64,000 nucleotides of DNA from the NCBI RefSeq assembly GCF_000282595.1, contig NZ_AKIZ01000016.1, forward strand, positions 682,001-746,000, written 5' to 3'. The position numbers were made by a program, and so were the translations under genes. The notes below the pieces were generated by a model, which saw nothing but the letters and a program-made list of their open reading frames with translations, had not been told where the DNA came from and ran no database searches. Below are positions 7,940 to 16,501 of the stretch, one piece after another. The DNA comes from Phyllobacterium sp. YR531. GTDB lineage: Bacteria > Pseudomonadota > Alphaproteobacteria > Rhizobiales > Rhizobiaceae. Each line of letters starts with the position of its first letter. The first letter of the stretch is position 1.

Positions 7940-8727
7940 AAACCAATCGTTTCTGGTCGTGGATCGCCCTTGCGTTTGGCATAATCTATTTCGTTGTGCC
8001 ACTTATCGGCACTCTGGAATTTTCGCTGCGCATGCGCCGCGGCGTCTATTCTCTTGATGCCTATTGGGTCATCCTCAGCGACCCGCGCTTTCAGGCAACA
8101 TTCGGTTATTCCATTGTCATGGCTCTGGTAACGATTGTCGTTGGTATCGTGCTTGTCGTCCCGACTGCCTACTGGGTCCGCCTACGGCTTCCGGGCTGGC
8201 GTCCATTTCTTGAATTCATCACACTTCTGCCGCTGGTCATTCCTGCGATTGTTGTCGTGTTCGGCTACATCCGCCTCTACAACACTTCATCATTTCTGCC
8301 TTTGACCGGCTCTGCCATGGGCACCAACATATTGCTGGTCTTCGGCTATACGATGTTGGCGCTACCTTATATGTATCGTGCGGTTGATACTGGTCTTGGC
8401 GCCATCGATATCCGCACCATGACCGAAGCAGCGGAGAGCCTTGGCGCAAGCCGCGTCAAGATCATGTGGAGTGTCATTCTGCCGAATGTACTCGTTGCCG
8501 TGCTTTCCGGTGCGTTCCTGACCTTTGCCATCGTCATCGGCGAGTTTACCATGGCTGCCCTGCTAAATCGTCCCGCGTTCGGACCATTCCTGCAGCTTAT
8601 AGGCGCAAACCGTGCTTATGAGCCGGCAGCCTTGGCGGTTATTTCCTTTGCAATCACCTGGATTTGCATGGGTCTCATTCAGATTGTCACCCGTCTCAAT
8701 AAATCCCTCGCCGCCACCAAGCGCTAA
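7936..8727 (+). CDS. ABC importer permease 2 (PotC/PotI-like)
   Basis: Second permease of the importer, 263 residues from ATG 7936. I prefer this start over an in-frame GTG at 7927 because it overlaps the upstream stop as ATGA. It has six spans and the EAA loop AESLGASRVKIMWSVILPNV (about residues 157-176). It pairs with permease 1 and precedes the ATPase by 15 bp. Confidence 0.9.
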   Translation: MKTNRFWSWIALAFGIIYFVVPLIGTLEFSLRMRRGVYSLDAYWVILSDPRFQATFGYSIVMALVTIVVGIVLVVPTAYWVRLRLPGWRPFLEFITLLPLVIPAIVVVFGYIRLYNTSSFLPLTGSAMGTNILLVFGYTMLALPYMYRAVDTGLGAIDIRTMTEAAESLGASRVKIMWSVILPNVLVAVLSGAFLTFAIVIGEFTMAALLNRPAFGPFLQLIGANRAYEPAALAVISFAITWICMGLIQIVTRLNKSLAATKR

Positions 8728-8742
8728 GACCGGATAGAAACA

Positions 8743-9807
8743 ATGTCATTTCTCACAATCAGCCATTTGAAAAAGAGCTTCGGAGCGACAACCGTCGTGC
8801 ACGATTTCAATCTCAATATCGAGAAGGGCGAGTTCGTTTCCTTCCTCGGGCCAAGCGGTTGCGGTAAAACAACAGTGCTGCGCATGGTAGCGGGTTTTGA
8901 GACGCCTACTTCCGGGAAGATCAGCATTGGCGGCAAGGATGTGGTGAACCTCAAGCCGAACCAGCGCAACATAGGCATGGTGTTCCAGGCCTATGCCTTG
9001 TTTCCGAATATGACTGTGGCGCAGAATGTCGCGTTCGGACTGAAGGTTGCCAAGAAACCGCAGGGCGAGATCAATGCCACTGTCCATGAAATGCTGTCGC
9101 TGATAAAGCTCGACCATCTGGCTGACCGCTATCCCTATCAGCTTTCGGGCGGACAACAACAACGCGTTGCTCTGGCTCGCGCGCTTGCCACCAAACCGCA
9201 GGTCCTCTTGCTGGATGAGCCGCTGTCTGCGCTTGATGCGAAGATCCGCGTTTCGCTACGTGAAGAAATTCGTGCCATCCAGCGCAAGCTTGGCATCACC
9301 ACTATTTTCGTGACGCATGATCAGGAAGAAGCGCTATCCATTTCCGACCGTATCGTCGTGATGTACGAGGGCAAGGCTGAACAGGTTGGTGCACCCTTTG
9401 AGATTTACAATCATCCGTCATCGCGTTTTGTCGCTTCCTTCGTCGGCACCTTGAACACGCTTGACGCCACCGTTCGCGATGCGGCAGCTGGTGTCATCGC
9501 CATTGATGGCAAGGACGTGACGATTGGCCAGAAGATCACTAATCACAAGGCGGGAGACAAGATTTCATTGGCGGTGCGACCTGAAGCTGTCAGCCTCGGT
9601 GAAGCAACCGACTCCCGCGAAACAACACTGGACGGCAAGATTAACAGCGTTCATTTCCTGGGGTCGGTTATCCGCATCCGCGCCTCGCTGGGAGAGAACA
9701 CAGTCTCTTTTGATACGTTCAACAATCCAAGCGCGCCCCCACCCTCACCCGGCGAAAATGTGAAGGTCAGCCTCGCCGCAAAGGACATGCTGCTGCTGGG
9801 TCAGTAG
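8743..9807 (+). CDS. ABC importer ATPase with TOBE domain (PotA-like)
   Basis: Cytoplasmic ATPase of 354 residues. Walker A GPSGCGKTT is near residues 38-46, the Q-loop at VFQAYALFPN, the signature LSGGQQQRVALARAL, Walker B VLLLDEPLSALD and the switch histidine FVTHDQ. About 110 C-terminal residues form a TOBE-type regulatory domain (AVRPEAVSL and following). The architecture is that of the CUT1/polyamine/iron importer class. It is the last gene of the importer operon, and a bidirectional terminator follows. Confidence 0.93.
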   Translation: MSFLTISHLKKSFGATTVVHDFNLNIEKGEFVSFLGPSGCGKTTVLRMVAGFETPTSGKISIGGKDVVNLKPNQRNIGMVFQAYALFPNMTVAQNVAFGLKVAKKPQGEINATVHEMLSLIKLDHLADRYPYQLSGGQQQRVALARALATKPQVLLLDEPLSALDAKIRVSLREEIRAIQRKLGITTIFVTHDQEEALSISDRIVVMYEGKAEQVGAPFEIYNHPSSRFVASFVGTLNTLDATVRDAAAGVIAIDGKDVTIGQKITNHKAGDKISLAVRPEAVSLGEATDSRETTLDGKINSVHFLGSVIRIRASLGENTVSFDTFNNPSAPPPSPGENVKVSLAAKDMLLLGQ

Positions 9808-9830
9808 TAGGAAACCGTATTCAGAATGCA

Positions 9831-9858
9831 AAAAGGGCGCCGTTTCCAGCGCCCTTTT
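9831..9858. terminator. Bidirectional rho-independent terminator
   Basis: AAAAGGGCGC (9831-9840) pairs with GCGCCCTTTT (9849-9858) over an 8-base loop. The A-run and T-run flanks let it end both the importer operon (plus strand) and the dehydrogenase operon (minus strand). Confidence 0.9.
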
Positions 9859-9886
9859 AATTTGACCATCAAGGCTCGCCTTTCGG

Positions 9887-11053
9887 CTATCCCTTGATTG
9901 CCTCGTCCAGCAGCTTGAGTGCTGCTTGTTTGGTCAGTTCGACAGGGTTTCCGCCTGCCGTTGGATCGACAATCGCCATATCAGCGATCAATTCTTTGCG
10001 TGCATCATCCATGTTCAGATCCTTGATCAAACCCGGTAATGCATGCGGCACCTTCAGCTCCGTGCGCAGATCAATGATCGCCTTGGCAAAACCATCGAAG
10101 CCGCCCTTGATGCCGATATAATTTGCAAGCCGTTCAATACGTTCTTCGATGGCATCGCGGTTGAAAGCCAGCACGTAGGGCATGAATACTGCGTTGGTCA
10201 TGCCATGATGTGTGTCATAAAGCGCGCCGATGGGATGCGACAGCGAATGGATCGCGCCCAGCCCCTTCTGGAACGCCGTCGCGCCCATCGCAGCAGCACT
10301 CATCATATGCGCCCGTGCTGTCAGGTCGCTGCCATTGGCATAGGCTTTCGGCAGGCTTTCGAACACAAGCCGGATGCCCTCCACGGCAATACCGTCTGCC
10401 ATCGGGTGATAGCCCGGCGCGCAATATGCCTCGAGGCAATGAGCCAGAGCGTCCATGCCGGTTCCGGCAGTAATGAATGCTGGCATGCCAACCGACAATT
10501 CCGGATCAGCAATGACAATTGCCGGTAGAAGCTTGGGGTGAAAGATCACTTTCTTGGTATGAGTCGCTTCATTGGTGATAACGCCTGCGCGGCCAACTTC
10601 AGAGCCGGTTCCAGCTGTGGTCGGCACGGCGATGATGGGTGCAATCACATCGCTGTTTGCCCGTGTCCACCAATCGCCAATATCCTCAAAATCCCAGATC
10701 GGACGCGTCTGTCCGGCTTGGAACGCGATCAGCTTGCCGAGATCAAGTGCCGAACCACCGCCAAACGCGATTACGCCATCATGTTTGCCCTGCTTGAATA
10801 CCGCGATACCGGCTGTGAGATTGGAATCCACAGGGTTTGGCTTCACGTCTGAAAACACACCATAGGGAACTTTGGCATCGTCAAGAATTTTCAACGTGCT
10901 TGCCACGACTGGCAGCTTGGCGAGGCCCGGATCAGTAACGAATAGCGGGTTTTTGATTCCGGTAGCCTCGAGAACTTCCGGCAGTTCCTTGATGCGTCCT
11001 GCACCAAACCGCACAGTCGTTGGGTAATTCCATTTGGAAATGAGCTGGCTCAT
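9887..11053 (-). CDS. Iron-containing (group III) alcohol dehydrogenase
   Basis: NAD(P)-dependent metal alcohol dehydrogenase of 388 residues. The N-terminal nucleotide-binding half has the GGGSALDLGK motif (about residues 97-106) and the pocket VPTTAGTGSEV. The metal ligands are in GTGMDALAHCLEAY (Asp, His) and IHSLSHPIGALYDTHHG (two His). It is the last gene of a five-gene minus-strand operon, 11 bp after the aldehyde dehydrogenase. Pairing with a glutamine-synthetase-like ligase suggests it oxidises the free hydroxyl of a gamma-glutamylated amino alcohol to the aldehyde; that is inference. The substrate cannot be read from the sequence. Confidence 0.9.
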   Translation of the reverse strand: MSQLISKWNYPTTVRFGAGRIKELPEVLEATGIKNPLFVTDPGLAKLPVVASTLKILDDAKVPYGVFSDVKPNPVDSNLTAGIAVFKQGKHDGVIAFGGGSALDLGKLIAFQAGQTRPIWDFEDIGDWWTRANSDVIAPIIAVPTTAGTGSEVGRAGVITNEATHTKKVIFHPKLLPAIVIADPELSVGMPAFITAGTGMDALAHCLEAYCAPGYHPMADGIAVEGIRLVFESLPKAYANGSDLTARAHMMSAAAMGATAFQKGLGAIHSLSHPIGALYDTHHGMTNAVFMPYVLAFNRDAIEERIERLANYIGIKGGFDGFAKAIIDLRTELKVPHALPGLIKDLNMDDARKELIADMAIVDPTAGGNPVELTKQAALKLLDEAIKG

Positions 11054-11064
11054 AATATTCTCTC

Positions 11065-12450
11065 TTAGATTTCTTCACGCAAATGATAGGACTTCGGCCG
11101 GGTAAGATTCCCGTATCCGATACCCGACATGGCAGCGCCCTTGCCGGTATCCTTGACACCCGTCCAGACAAGAGCCGGATCTATATAATCGCAGCGATTC
11201 ATGAACACTGTACCGGTCTCGATCCTGTCGCCGATCAAAGCCGCGTGATCCGTATCGGTCGTCCACAATGATGCCGTCAGGCCATAAGGGCTGTCATTCA
11301 TCAGGGCCACAGCTTCCTCGTCATTGCGTACCTTCATGATGCCAACGATTGGCCCGAAACTTTCTTCGCGCATGACGCTCATCTGGTGGTCAACATTGGT
11401 CAGCACTTCCGGGGCAAGATAGGGCGAACCAGCCTTGTCGTTTGCAACGCTCATATTGACATGAGCCTTGGCGCCCTTGCGTAGCGCCTCTGCCTTCTGC
11501 TCACGCACAAGCTCGGCAAAACGTGTCTGTGCCATCGGTCCCATCGTCGTTGCCTGATCCAGCGGATTGCCTACGACATATTGCTTGGTCAGATCGATGA
11601 ACCCATCAACGAAGCGGTCATAGACCTTCTCATGCACATAAATGCGCTCGATACCACAGCAGCACTGTCCGGAGTTGAAGAATGCGCCGTCTACGAGATT
11701 GGCAACCGCGTGATCGAGGTTGACATCAGGCAGCACATAGGCCGGATCTTTGCCACCAAGCTCCAGACCCAAGGTCATGAATGTGCCGGCCGCCGCCTTT
11801 TCGATAGCGCGACCGCCACCGACCGAACCGGTGAAGTTCACATGGTCGATACGGCCTGAAGCCAGCAGTTTTTCCGTCTGCGTGTGACCCAGAACGATGT
11901 TCTGAAACACGCCCTTTGGCAGACCGGCCTTTTCGAAAGCCTGTGCAAAACGCTCACCGACAAGCAAAGTCTGTGCGGCATGCTTCAGGATAACACTATT
12001 GCCAGCCATCAGAGCAGGAATGATCGTATTGACCGCTGTGAGATAGGGATAGTTCCAAGGCGCAATCACCATGACAACACCAAGTGGCACATGTTTGATA
12101 TAACGACGGAAACCCGGCCTGTCATTTTCGATGACAGGTGCAAGCGCCTGCTCGGCAATCTTGACCATATAGCGCGTGCGCTCTTCGACGCCGCCCTTTT
12201 CGCCGCCATAGCGAACGGGTCGTCCCATCTGCCAGGCAATCTCCGGCACAATTTCATCATTCATCGCCAGCAATGCATCAAGCGCTGCGAGGCAAAGGCG
12301 CCCACGCTCAGCAATGCTCGTCTGCGCCCACTCAGCTTGCGCCTGCTTTGCAGACTCAACTGCGACGTCAATCGCCTTGTCGCTGGCAATGGGACGCTCG
12401 GCATAGACCGTGCCATCGATGGGCGTAATCAGTTTGACCGTGTCGGCCAT
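11065..12450 (-). CDS. Aldehyde dehydrogenase (NAD(P)+)
   Basis: Oxidises an aldehyde to the acid; 461 residues, slightly short for the family because the N-terminal arm is brief. The catalytic cysteine lies in FFNSGQCCCGIERIYV (three Cys in a row, the middle or last being the family nucleophile), the general base glutamate in LGLELGGKDPAYV, the cofactor segment in VMVIAPWNYPYL, and the Rossmann GSVGGGRAI. GAGG precedes the ATG. In the operon it follows the ligase and precedes the alcohol dehydrogenase, so the logical reaction is gamma-glutamyl-aminoaldehyde to gamma-glutamyl-amino acid, as PuuC does in E. coli. Confidence 0.92.
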   Translation of the reverse strand: MADTVKLITPIDGTVYAERPIASDKAIDVAVESAKQAQAEWAQTSIAERGRLCLAALDALLAMNDEIVPEIAWQMGRPVRYGGEKGGVEERTRYMVKIAEQALAPVIENDRPGFRRYIKHVPLGVVMVIAPWNYPYLTAVNTIIPALMAGNSVILKHAAQTLLVGERFAQAFEKAGLPKGVFQNIVLGHTQTEKLLASGRIDHVNFTGSVGGGRAIEKAAAGTFMTLGLELGGKDPAYVLPDVNLDHAVANLVDGAFFNSGQCCCGIERIYVHEKVYDRFVDGFIDLTKQYVVGNPLDQATTMGPMAQTRFAELVREQKAEALRKGAKAHVNMSVANDKAGSPYLAPEVLTNVDHQMSVMREESFGPIVGIMKVRNDEEAVALMNDSPYGLTASLWTTDTDHAALIGDRIETGTVFMNRCDYIDPALVWTGVKDTGKGAAMSGIGYGNLTRPKSYHLREEI

Positions 12451-12488
12451 ATCAAAACCTCTAGTCTGCTTCTGTTATTTTCAGCTCT

Positions 12489-13859
12489 TCAATACCGTTC
12501 GAAGCCGCGATGCAACTCCCAATCGGTTACCCGGCGATCATATTCAAACTGTTCCCACTTTGCGGTGTGGACATAGTGCTCAACCACATCTTCGCCAAGC
12601 GCTTCCTTGAGCATTTTCGAGCGCGCAAGAGTGTCGGTTGCCTCGCGCAATGTCTTTGGAATCTCGCGTAGTTTTGCACCACCATAGGCGTCGCCCTGAA
12701 AAGGCTTGCCCAGTTCCAGCTTTTCATCGATACCGGCGAGGCCCGAGGCAATGAGCCCGGCAAATGCGAGATATGGATTGAGGTCGGCACCGCCAATACG
12801 GCATTCGATACGGATTGCCTTGGAACCCTCACCGCAAAGACGGAAACCAGCTGTGCGGTTATCGAGGCTCCAGACATTCTTTGTCGGCGCGAACGTTCCA
12901 GCCTGAAAGCGCTTGTAGGAGTTGATGTACGGAGCGAGGAAATATGTGAAGTCGTCCGCATATTTCAGCTGTCCTGCCACCCACTGCCGCATCAATGGCG
13001 ACATGGTGTATTCCGCATTCTTGTCATAGAAAAGCGGCGTCTTGCCGTCGGCACTCCATAGCGAATTGTGAACATGGCTTGAGCTTCCGGCCAGCGAATA
13101 ATCATACTTCGCCATGAACGTAATCGCCTTGCCCATCTGAGTGGCGATTTCCTTGCAGCCATTCTTCATGACCACATGGCGGTCGGCCATTTCCAGCGCT
13201 TCGGCATAGCGCACATTGATTTCTTCCTGACCTGGGCCCCATTCACCCTTGGAGTTTTCGACTGGAATACCCGCATCGAAAAGACCATTGCGGATGGCGC
13301 GCATCACTGCGTCTTCCTTCGTGGTCATCTGGATCACATAATCCTGAATATAGGGCGAAGCGGTCGTCATGCCCTTCCAGTGCTTGGCGCGGGCGGTCTC
13401 ATAGGTTTCGTCGAAGAGATAGAACTCCAGCTCCGAGGCAAAGTAGGCGAGATAACCGCGATCTTTCAAACGGGCGAGCTGGCGCTTGAGAATGGCGCGC
13501 GGCGAATGCGAAAGGTCTTCATGATGGTGGTGGTCAAGAATGTCACATAACACCAGCGCGCATTTCTCAAGCCATGGGATATGGCGGATGGTTGTCAGGT
13601 CAGGCTTGATGACGAAATCACCATAACCCTGTTTCCAGCTCGCTGCCTTATAACCCGGCACCGGCTCCATATCGATATCGTTGGCCAGCAGGTAGTTGCA
13701 GCCATGCGTCTCGTCATGCGCGGATTCAACGAAAAAACTTCCGTGAAACCGCTTGCCGATCAACCGGCCTTGCATATCGACGAAACAGGCCAGAATCGTA
13801 TCGATTTCACCGCTGCTTACGCGGCTTTTCAGTTCGTCGAAACTCCAATGTCCGGGCAT
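12489..13859 (-). CDS. Glutamine-synthetase-family gamma-glutamyl-amine ligase (PuuA/GlnT-like)
   Basis: ATP-dependent ligase of 456 residues that should join glutamate to an amine. The glutamine synthetase core is intact: metal-binding glutamates in ASELEFYLFD, GPGQEEINVRYAEALEMAD, the nucleotide/glutamate site GSSSHVHNSLW, SLDNRTAGFRL, and RIECRIGGADLNPYLAF. It lacks the features of the housekeeping GlnA (length, adenylylation-site tyrosine segment). Such proteins act on putrescine (E. coli PuuA), ethanolamine (Streptomyces GlnA4) or other amines. It sits between an APC permease and two dehydrogenases. No PuuB-type oxidase or PuuD hydrolase is present, so putrescine is a less likely substrate than an amine bearing an alcohol. 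Confidence 0.88.
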   Translation of the reverse strand: MPGHWSFDELKSRVSSGEIDTILACFVDMQGRLIGKRFHGSFFVESAHDETHGCNYLLANDIDMEPVPGYKAASWKQGYGDFVIKPDLTTIRHIPWLEKCALVLCDILDHHHHEDLSHSPRAILKRQLARLKDRGYLAYFASELEFYLFDETYETARAKHWKGMTTASPYIQDYVIQMTTKEDAVMRAIRNGLFDAGIPVENSKGEWGPGQEEINVRYAEALEMADRHVVMKNGCKEIATQMGKAITFMAKYDYSLAGSSSHVHNSLWSADGKTPLFYDKNAEYTMSPLMRQWVAGQLKYADDFTYFLAPYINSYKRFQAGTFAPTKNVWSLDNRTAGFRLCGEGSKAIRIECRIGGADLNPYLAFAGLIASGLAGIDEKLELGKPFQGDAYGGAKLREIPKTLREATDTLARSKMLKEALGEDVVEHYVHTAKWEQFEYDRRVTDWELHRGFERY

Positions 13860-13934
13860 AACATATCCTCAAAAGCGTCAAACTGGGTCAAGAGTAGGGG
13901 CGACCGGCAGGAACCGGCCGCCCCGTTGTTGAGA

Positions 13935-15488
13935 TCAGGCTTTCTCGCCGACTGCCAATTCAGCTGCAGCAATTTCTGCGGCACGGCGGGCTACTTCGTC
14001 GCCGATTGGAGGACCACGGAAGCGGCGCTTTTCAAACAGGAACCAGACCAGTGCCGTGATCACAAGAAATCCGACAGTGATATAGAGCGCCCATTCGTTT
14101 GGCGGCTGAATACCGAGGACGAAGATCAAAGCCATAGCGAGGATCGAGAGCACTGCAAACAGCTTGAACTTACCTTCGCCCATATCCCACGGCCCCATCT
14201 TGTTCCATTTCGGTGTGCCCCAGGCAAAAAGGCCAAGTGCAATCGGTATGGCGAAAGAGAAGAAGAGGAAGATAACCGTGCAGGAAACAACGATCGTATA
14301 AACCGGTGTTTCACCGATTGTCACAAGCGAAGAACCCCAGACAAACAGAACGGCAAGCGTTGAGCCTGTCCAGATCGCGGAGACCGGAGTGCGGTATTTC
14401 GGGCTTACTTTGGAAAGTGCCTTGGATGCCGGAAGTCCCTTGTCACGCGCAAAAGCGAAGATCATGCGCGACACTGATGTCACCGTGGCAAGTCCGCAAA
14501 GGAACTGGCAGATGAAAATCAGGAAGTAGAGAATGTCCTTTACAAGCGGATTAACCTGCTCATTCATGGCCCAGAAGAAAACATTCCAGCCTTGTGCCGC
14601 TGCTGCATCCATGTTTGGAATCATCAACACAAACGAGCAGAGCATGATGTAGCCGAATACAGCTGACCACAGAACTGACGATATCATGCCGCGTGGAACG
14701 GAATGGGCTGCGCGGACGGTTTCTTCCGATGTATGCGCTGAGGCGTCATAGCCGGTAATCGTATAGACCGGCAGCAACAGGCCAAGCAAAAAGACCCAGG
14801 TTCCGGAAGTCGTCGGCCAGACATTTCCGCCAGCTTCTCCGGAATAGTTGGAGAATGTGAAAAGGCGGGCAAAATCATATCCATCAGCCACAGCCAGACA
14901 CACCACGGATAGCGCAATGGCTGTCACAAAGATGAGATAGCCGGAGAAGTCCGTCAATTTGGCTGTCAGACCGATACCCATATGGTTGATGAGCGCCTGA
15001 GCGCCTGTCAAAATCACCAGAAACACCACACGGACAGCCGTTGAATCGGCAATACCGAGATATTCACCGAACGCACCGATGAAGAAGTAATAAGTGCCGA
15101 CATTGATTGCGCCGAGCACTGTAATCAACCCCAGCAGGTTGAACCATGCGGTCAGCCAGCCAGTACCGCGATTACCAAGGATCGACCCCCAGTGATAAAG
15201 TCCGCCTGCTGTCGGATAGGCCGAACTGATCTGCGCCATGGCGATGGCGAACACTGCCGAGACAAGACAGCCCAGCGGCCAGCCAATGCCGATTGCGGCA
15301 CCGCCAGCCCCAGAGGTTGCCTGCGCCAGCGAATTGATACCGCCAGATAGAATGCAGATGATTGAGAATGAGATTGCAAAGTTGGAAAATCGGCTCATTC
15401 GCCGTTCCAGCTCCTGGGCATAGCCCATGCCGTGGAGAACTTTCACGTCCTCCGATTTATCTGTGTCCGAGTAGTCCTGGTGTGTCAT
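13935..15488 (-). CDS. APC-superfamily amino acid/amine permease (ACT-like)
   Basis: Inner-membrane symporter of 517 residues with about 12 spans. The N-terminus (GYAQELERRMSRFSNFAISFSIICILSG) and YPTAGGLYHWGSILG are the hallmarks of the amino acid/choline transporter group, which includes GABA, choline and ethanolamine permeases. ATG 15488 is preferred to the adjacent GTG 15491 because of the AGGGGAAC spacing. Its place in the ligase operon suggests it imports the amine. The substrate is inferred, not shown. Confidence 0.88.
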   Translation of the reverse strand: MTHQDYSDTDKSEDVKVLHGMGYAQELERRMSRFSNFAISFSIICILSGGINSLAQATSGAGGAAIGIGWPLGCLVSAVFAIAMAQISSAYPTAGGLYHWGSILGNRGTGWLTAWFNLLGLITVLGAINVGTYYFFIGAFGEYLGIADSTAVRVVFLVILTGAQALINHMGIGLTAKLTDFSGYLIFVTAIALSVVCLAVADGYDFARLFTFSNYSGEAGGNVWPTTSGTWVFLLGLLLPVYTITGYDASAHTSEETVRAAHSVPRGMISSVLWSAVFGYIMLCSFVLMIPNMDAAAAQGWNVFFWAMNEQVNPLVKDILYFLIFICQFLCGLATVTSVSRMIFAFARDKGLPASKALSKVSPKYRTPVSAIWTGSTLAVLFVWGSSLVTIGETPVYTIVVSCTVIFLFFSFAIPIALGLFAWGTPKWNKMGPWDMGEGKFKLFAVLSILAMALIFVLGIQPPNEWALYITVGFLVITALVWFLFEKRRFRGPPIGDEVARRAAEIAAAELAVGEKA

Positions 15489-15542
15489 CACGTTCCCCTG
15501 TTATTCTTGAAAGAGTTACAACGTCGATAGCAGCGTCAGTAT

Positions 15543-16364
15543 CTAGATTCCCTTGTTTGCCGTCCCCGCAATGCCCATCGAAGGGCCTTTTGTTATATCG
15601 TTCAGAAGGCCCGAGAGCAGTTCGCCCCAACCCTTCTCCTCTTGAGCTGTCGCCACGAGATCATTGCGGATCTCGATCATCACAGCCGGTAGTCCATGGG
15701 CAGAAGCATGCCGCTCCAGCGTGTAATAAACACGATCTGCCGGTGAATAAGGTTCATTGATTCCAACTTCATAGCGGCCCGCAGCCTGCAGGCCGGCAAT
15801 CAGCGGTGCAGCAACGCGATCATCGGCATCATGGATAATCCCGATATGCCACGGACGCTCAACACCGCGATAAACTGGCGTGTAGGTATGAACTGCGACA
15901 AAGACTGGCTCTGGCAGTCCAGCGGCCCTGCGTTCCCGCACCAATTTTTCAATGGCTGCATGATAGGGCTTATGCGAAAGCTCAACGCGTTCGCGCCGTG
16001 CCGCGTCACCCAGATTCTCATTGGCCGGAATGACTGTGACTTCACTTAAAGAAGGCACCAGATCCGGCGCATCGAGCGGTCTGTTGCAGTCGATGATCAG
16101 GCGCGACACGCAAGATTCGACAAGTGGCGCGTCAAGCAGCCTGCTCATGACCGCGCTAACACCCAGCGCACCGGGGTCCCAGGCGATATGCTTTTGCAGG
16201 TCATTATCTCGCAAGCCCAGCGTACCGAAATCTACAGGCACATAATTGGACGCGTGATCGCAAAGAATAATGCATGGACCCGCACCATTCGGATTTGTTA
16301 CCCGAACTGGAGTCCAGTCTTTTGATAATGCCTGCGGCGCACCGCTCGCTATGGTCTGACCCAT
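15543..16364 (-). CDS. N-formylglutamate amidohydrolase-family hydrolase
   Basis: Zinc amidohydrolase-like protein of 273 residues (FGase family). Conserved segments include IILCDHASNYVP (His and Asp near the start), RLLDAPLVESCVSRLIIDCNRP, VAVHTYTPVYRGVERPWHIG and LPAVMIEIRNDL. N-formylglutamate deformylase cleaves an amide on a glutamate, so in this operon it could instead release glutamate from a gamma-glutamyl product; this role is inferred. ATG 16364 with AAAAAGGG upstream is preferred to the in-frame TTG at 16382. It is the first gene of the operon, divergent from rpiR. No hut (histidine degradation) gene is nearby. Confidence 0.85.
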   Translation of the reverse strand: MGQTIASGAPQALSKDWTPVRVTNPNGAGPCIILCDHASNYVPVDFGTLGLRDNDLQKHIAWDPGALGVSAVMSRLLDAPLVESCVSRLIIDCNRPLDAPDLVPSLSEVTVIPANENLGDAARRERVELSHKPYHAAIEKLVRERRAAGLPEPVFVAVHTYTPVYRGVERPWHIGIIHDADDRVAAPLIAGLQAAGRYEVGINEPYSPADRVYYTLERHASAHGLPAVMIEIRNDLVATAQEEKGWGELLSGLLNDITKGPSMGIAGTANKGI

Positions 16365-16501
16365 TTTTGCCCTTTTTGGCAAACTGTACTTTACGTTACA
16401 TTTTGTATTTTTATTTCCACTCTCGTATGATTTGATACATAACGATCAAAATTGTCAAATCCGAAATTAATGAATCACAATTCGGCCGGGGGGAAACATT
16501 C

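Noticed and set aside
9887-16382. Calling the ligase operon the classical putrescine (Puu) pathway
   Set aside because: No PuuB oxidase and no PuuD hydrolase are present; an iron-type alcohol dehydrogenase is there instead, which does not fit an amine oxidation step.
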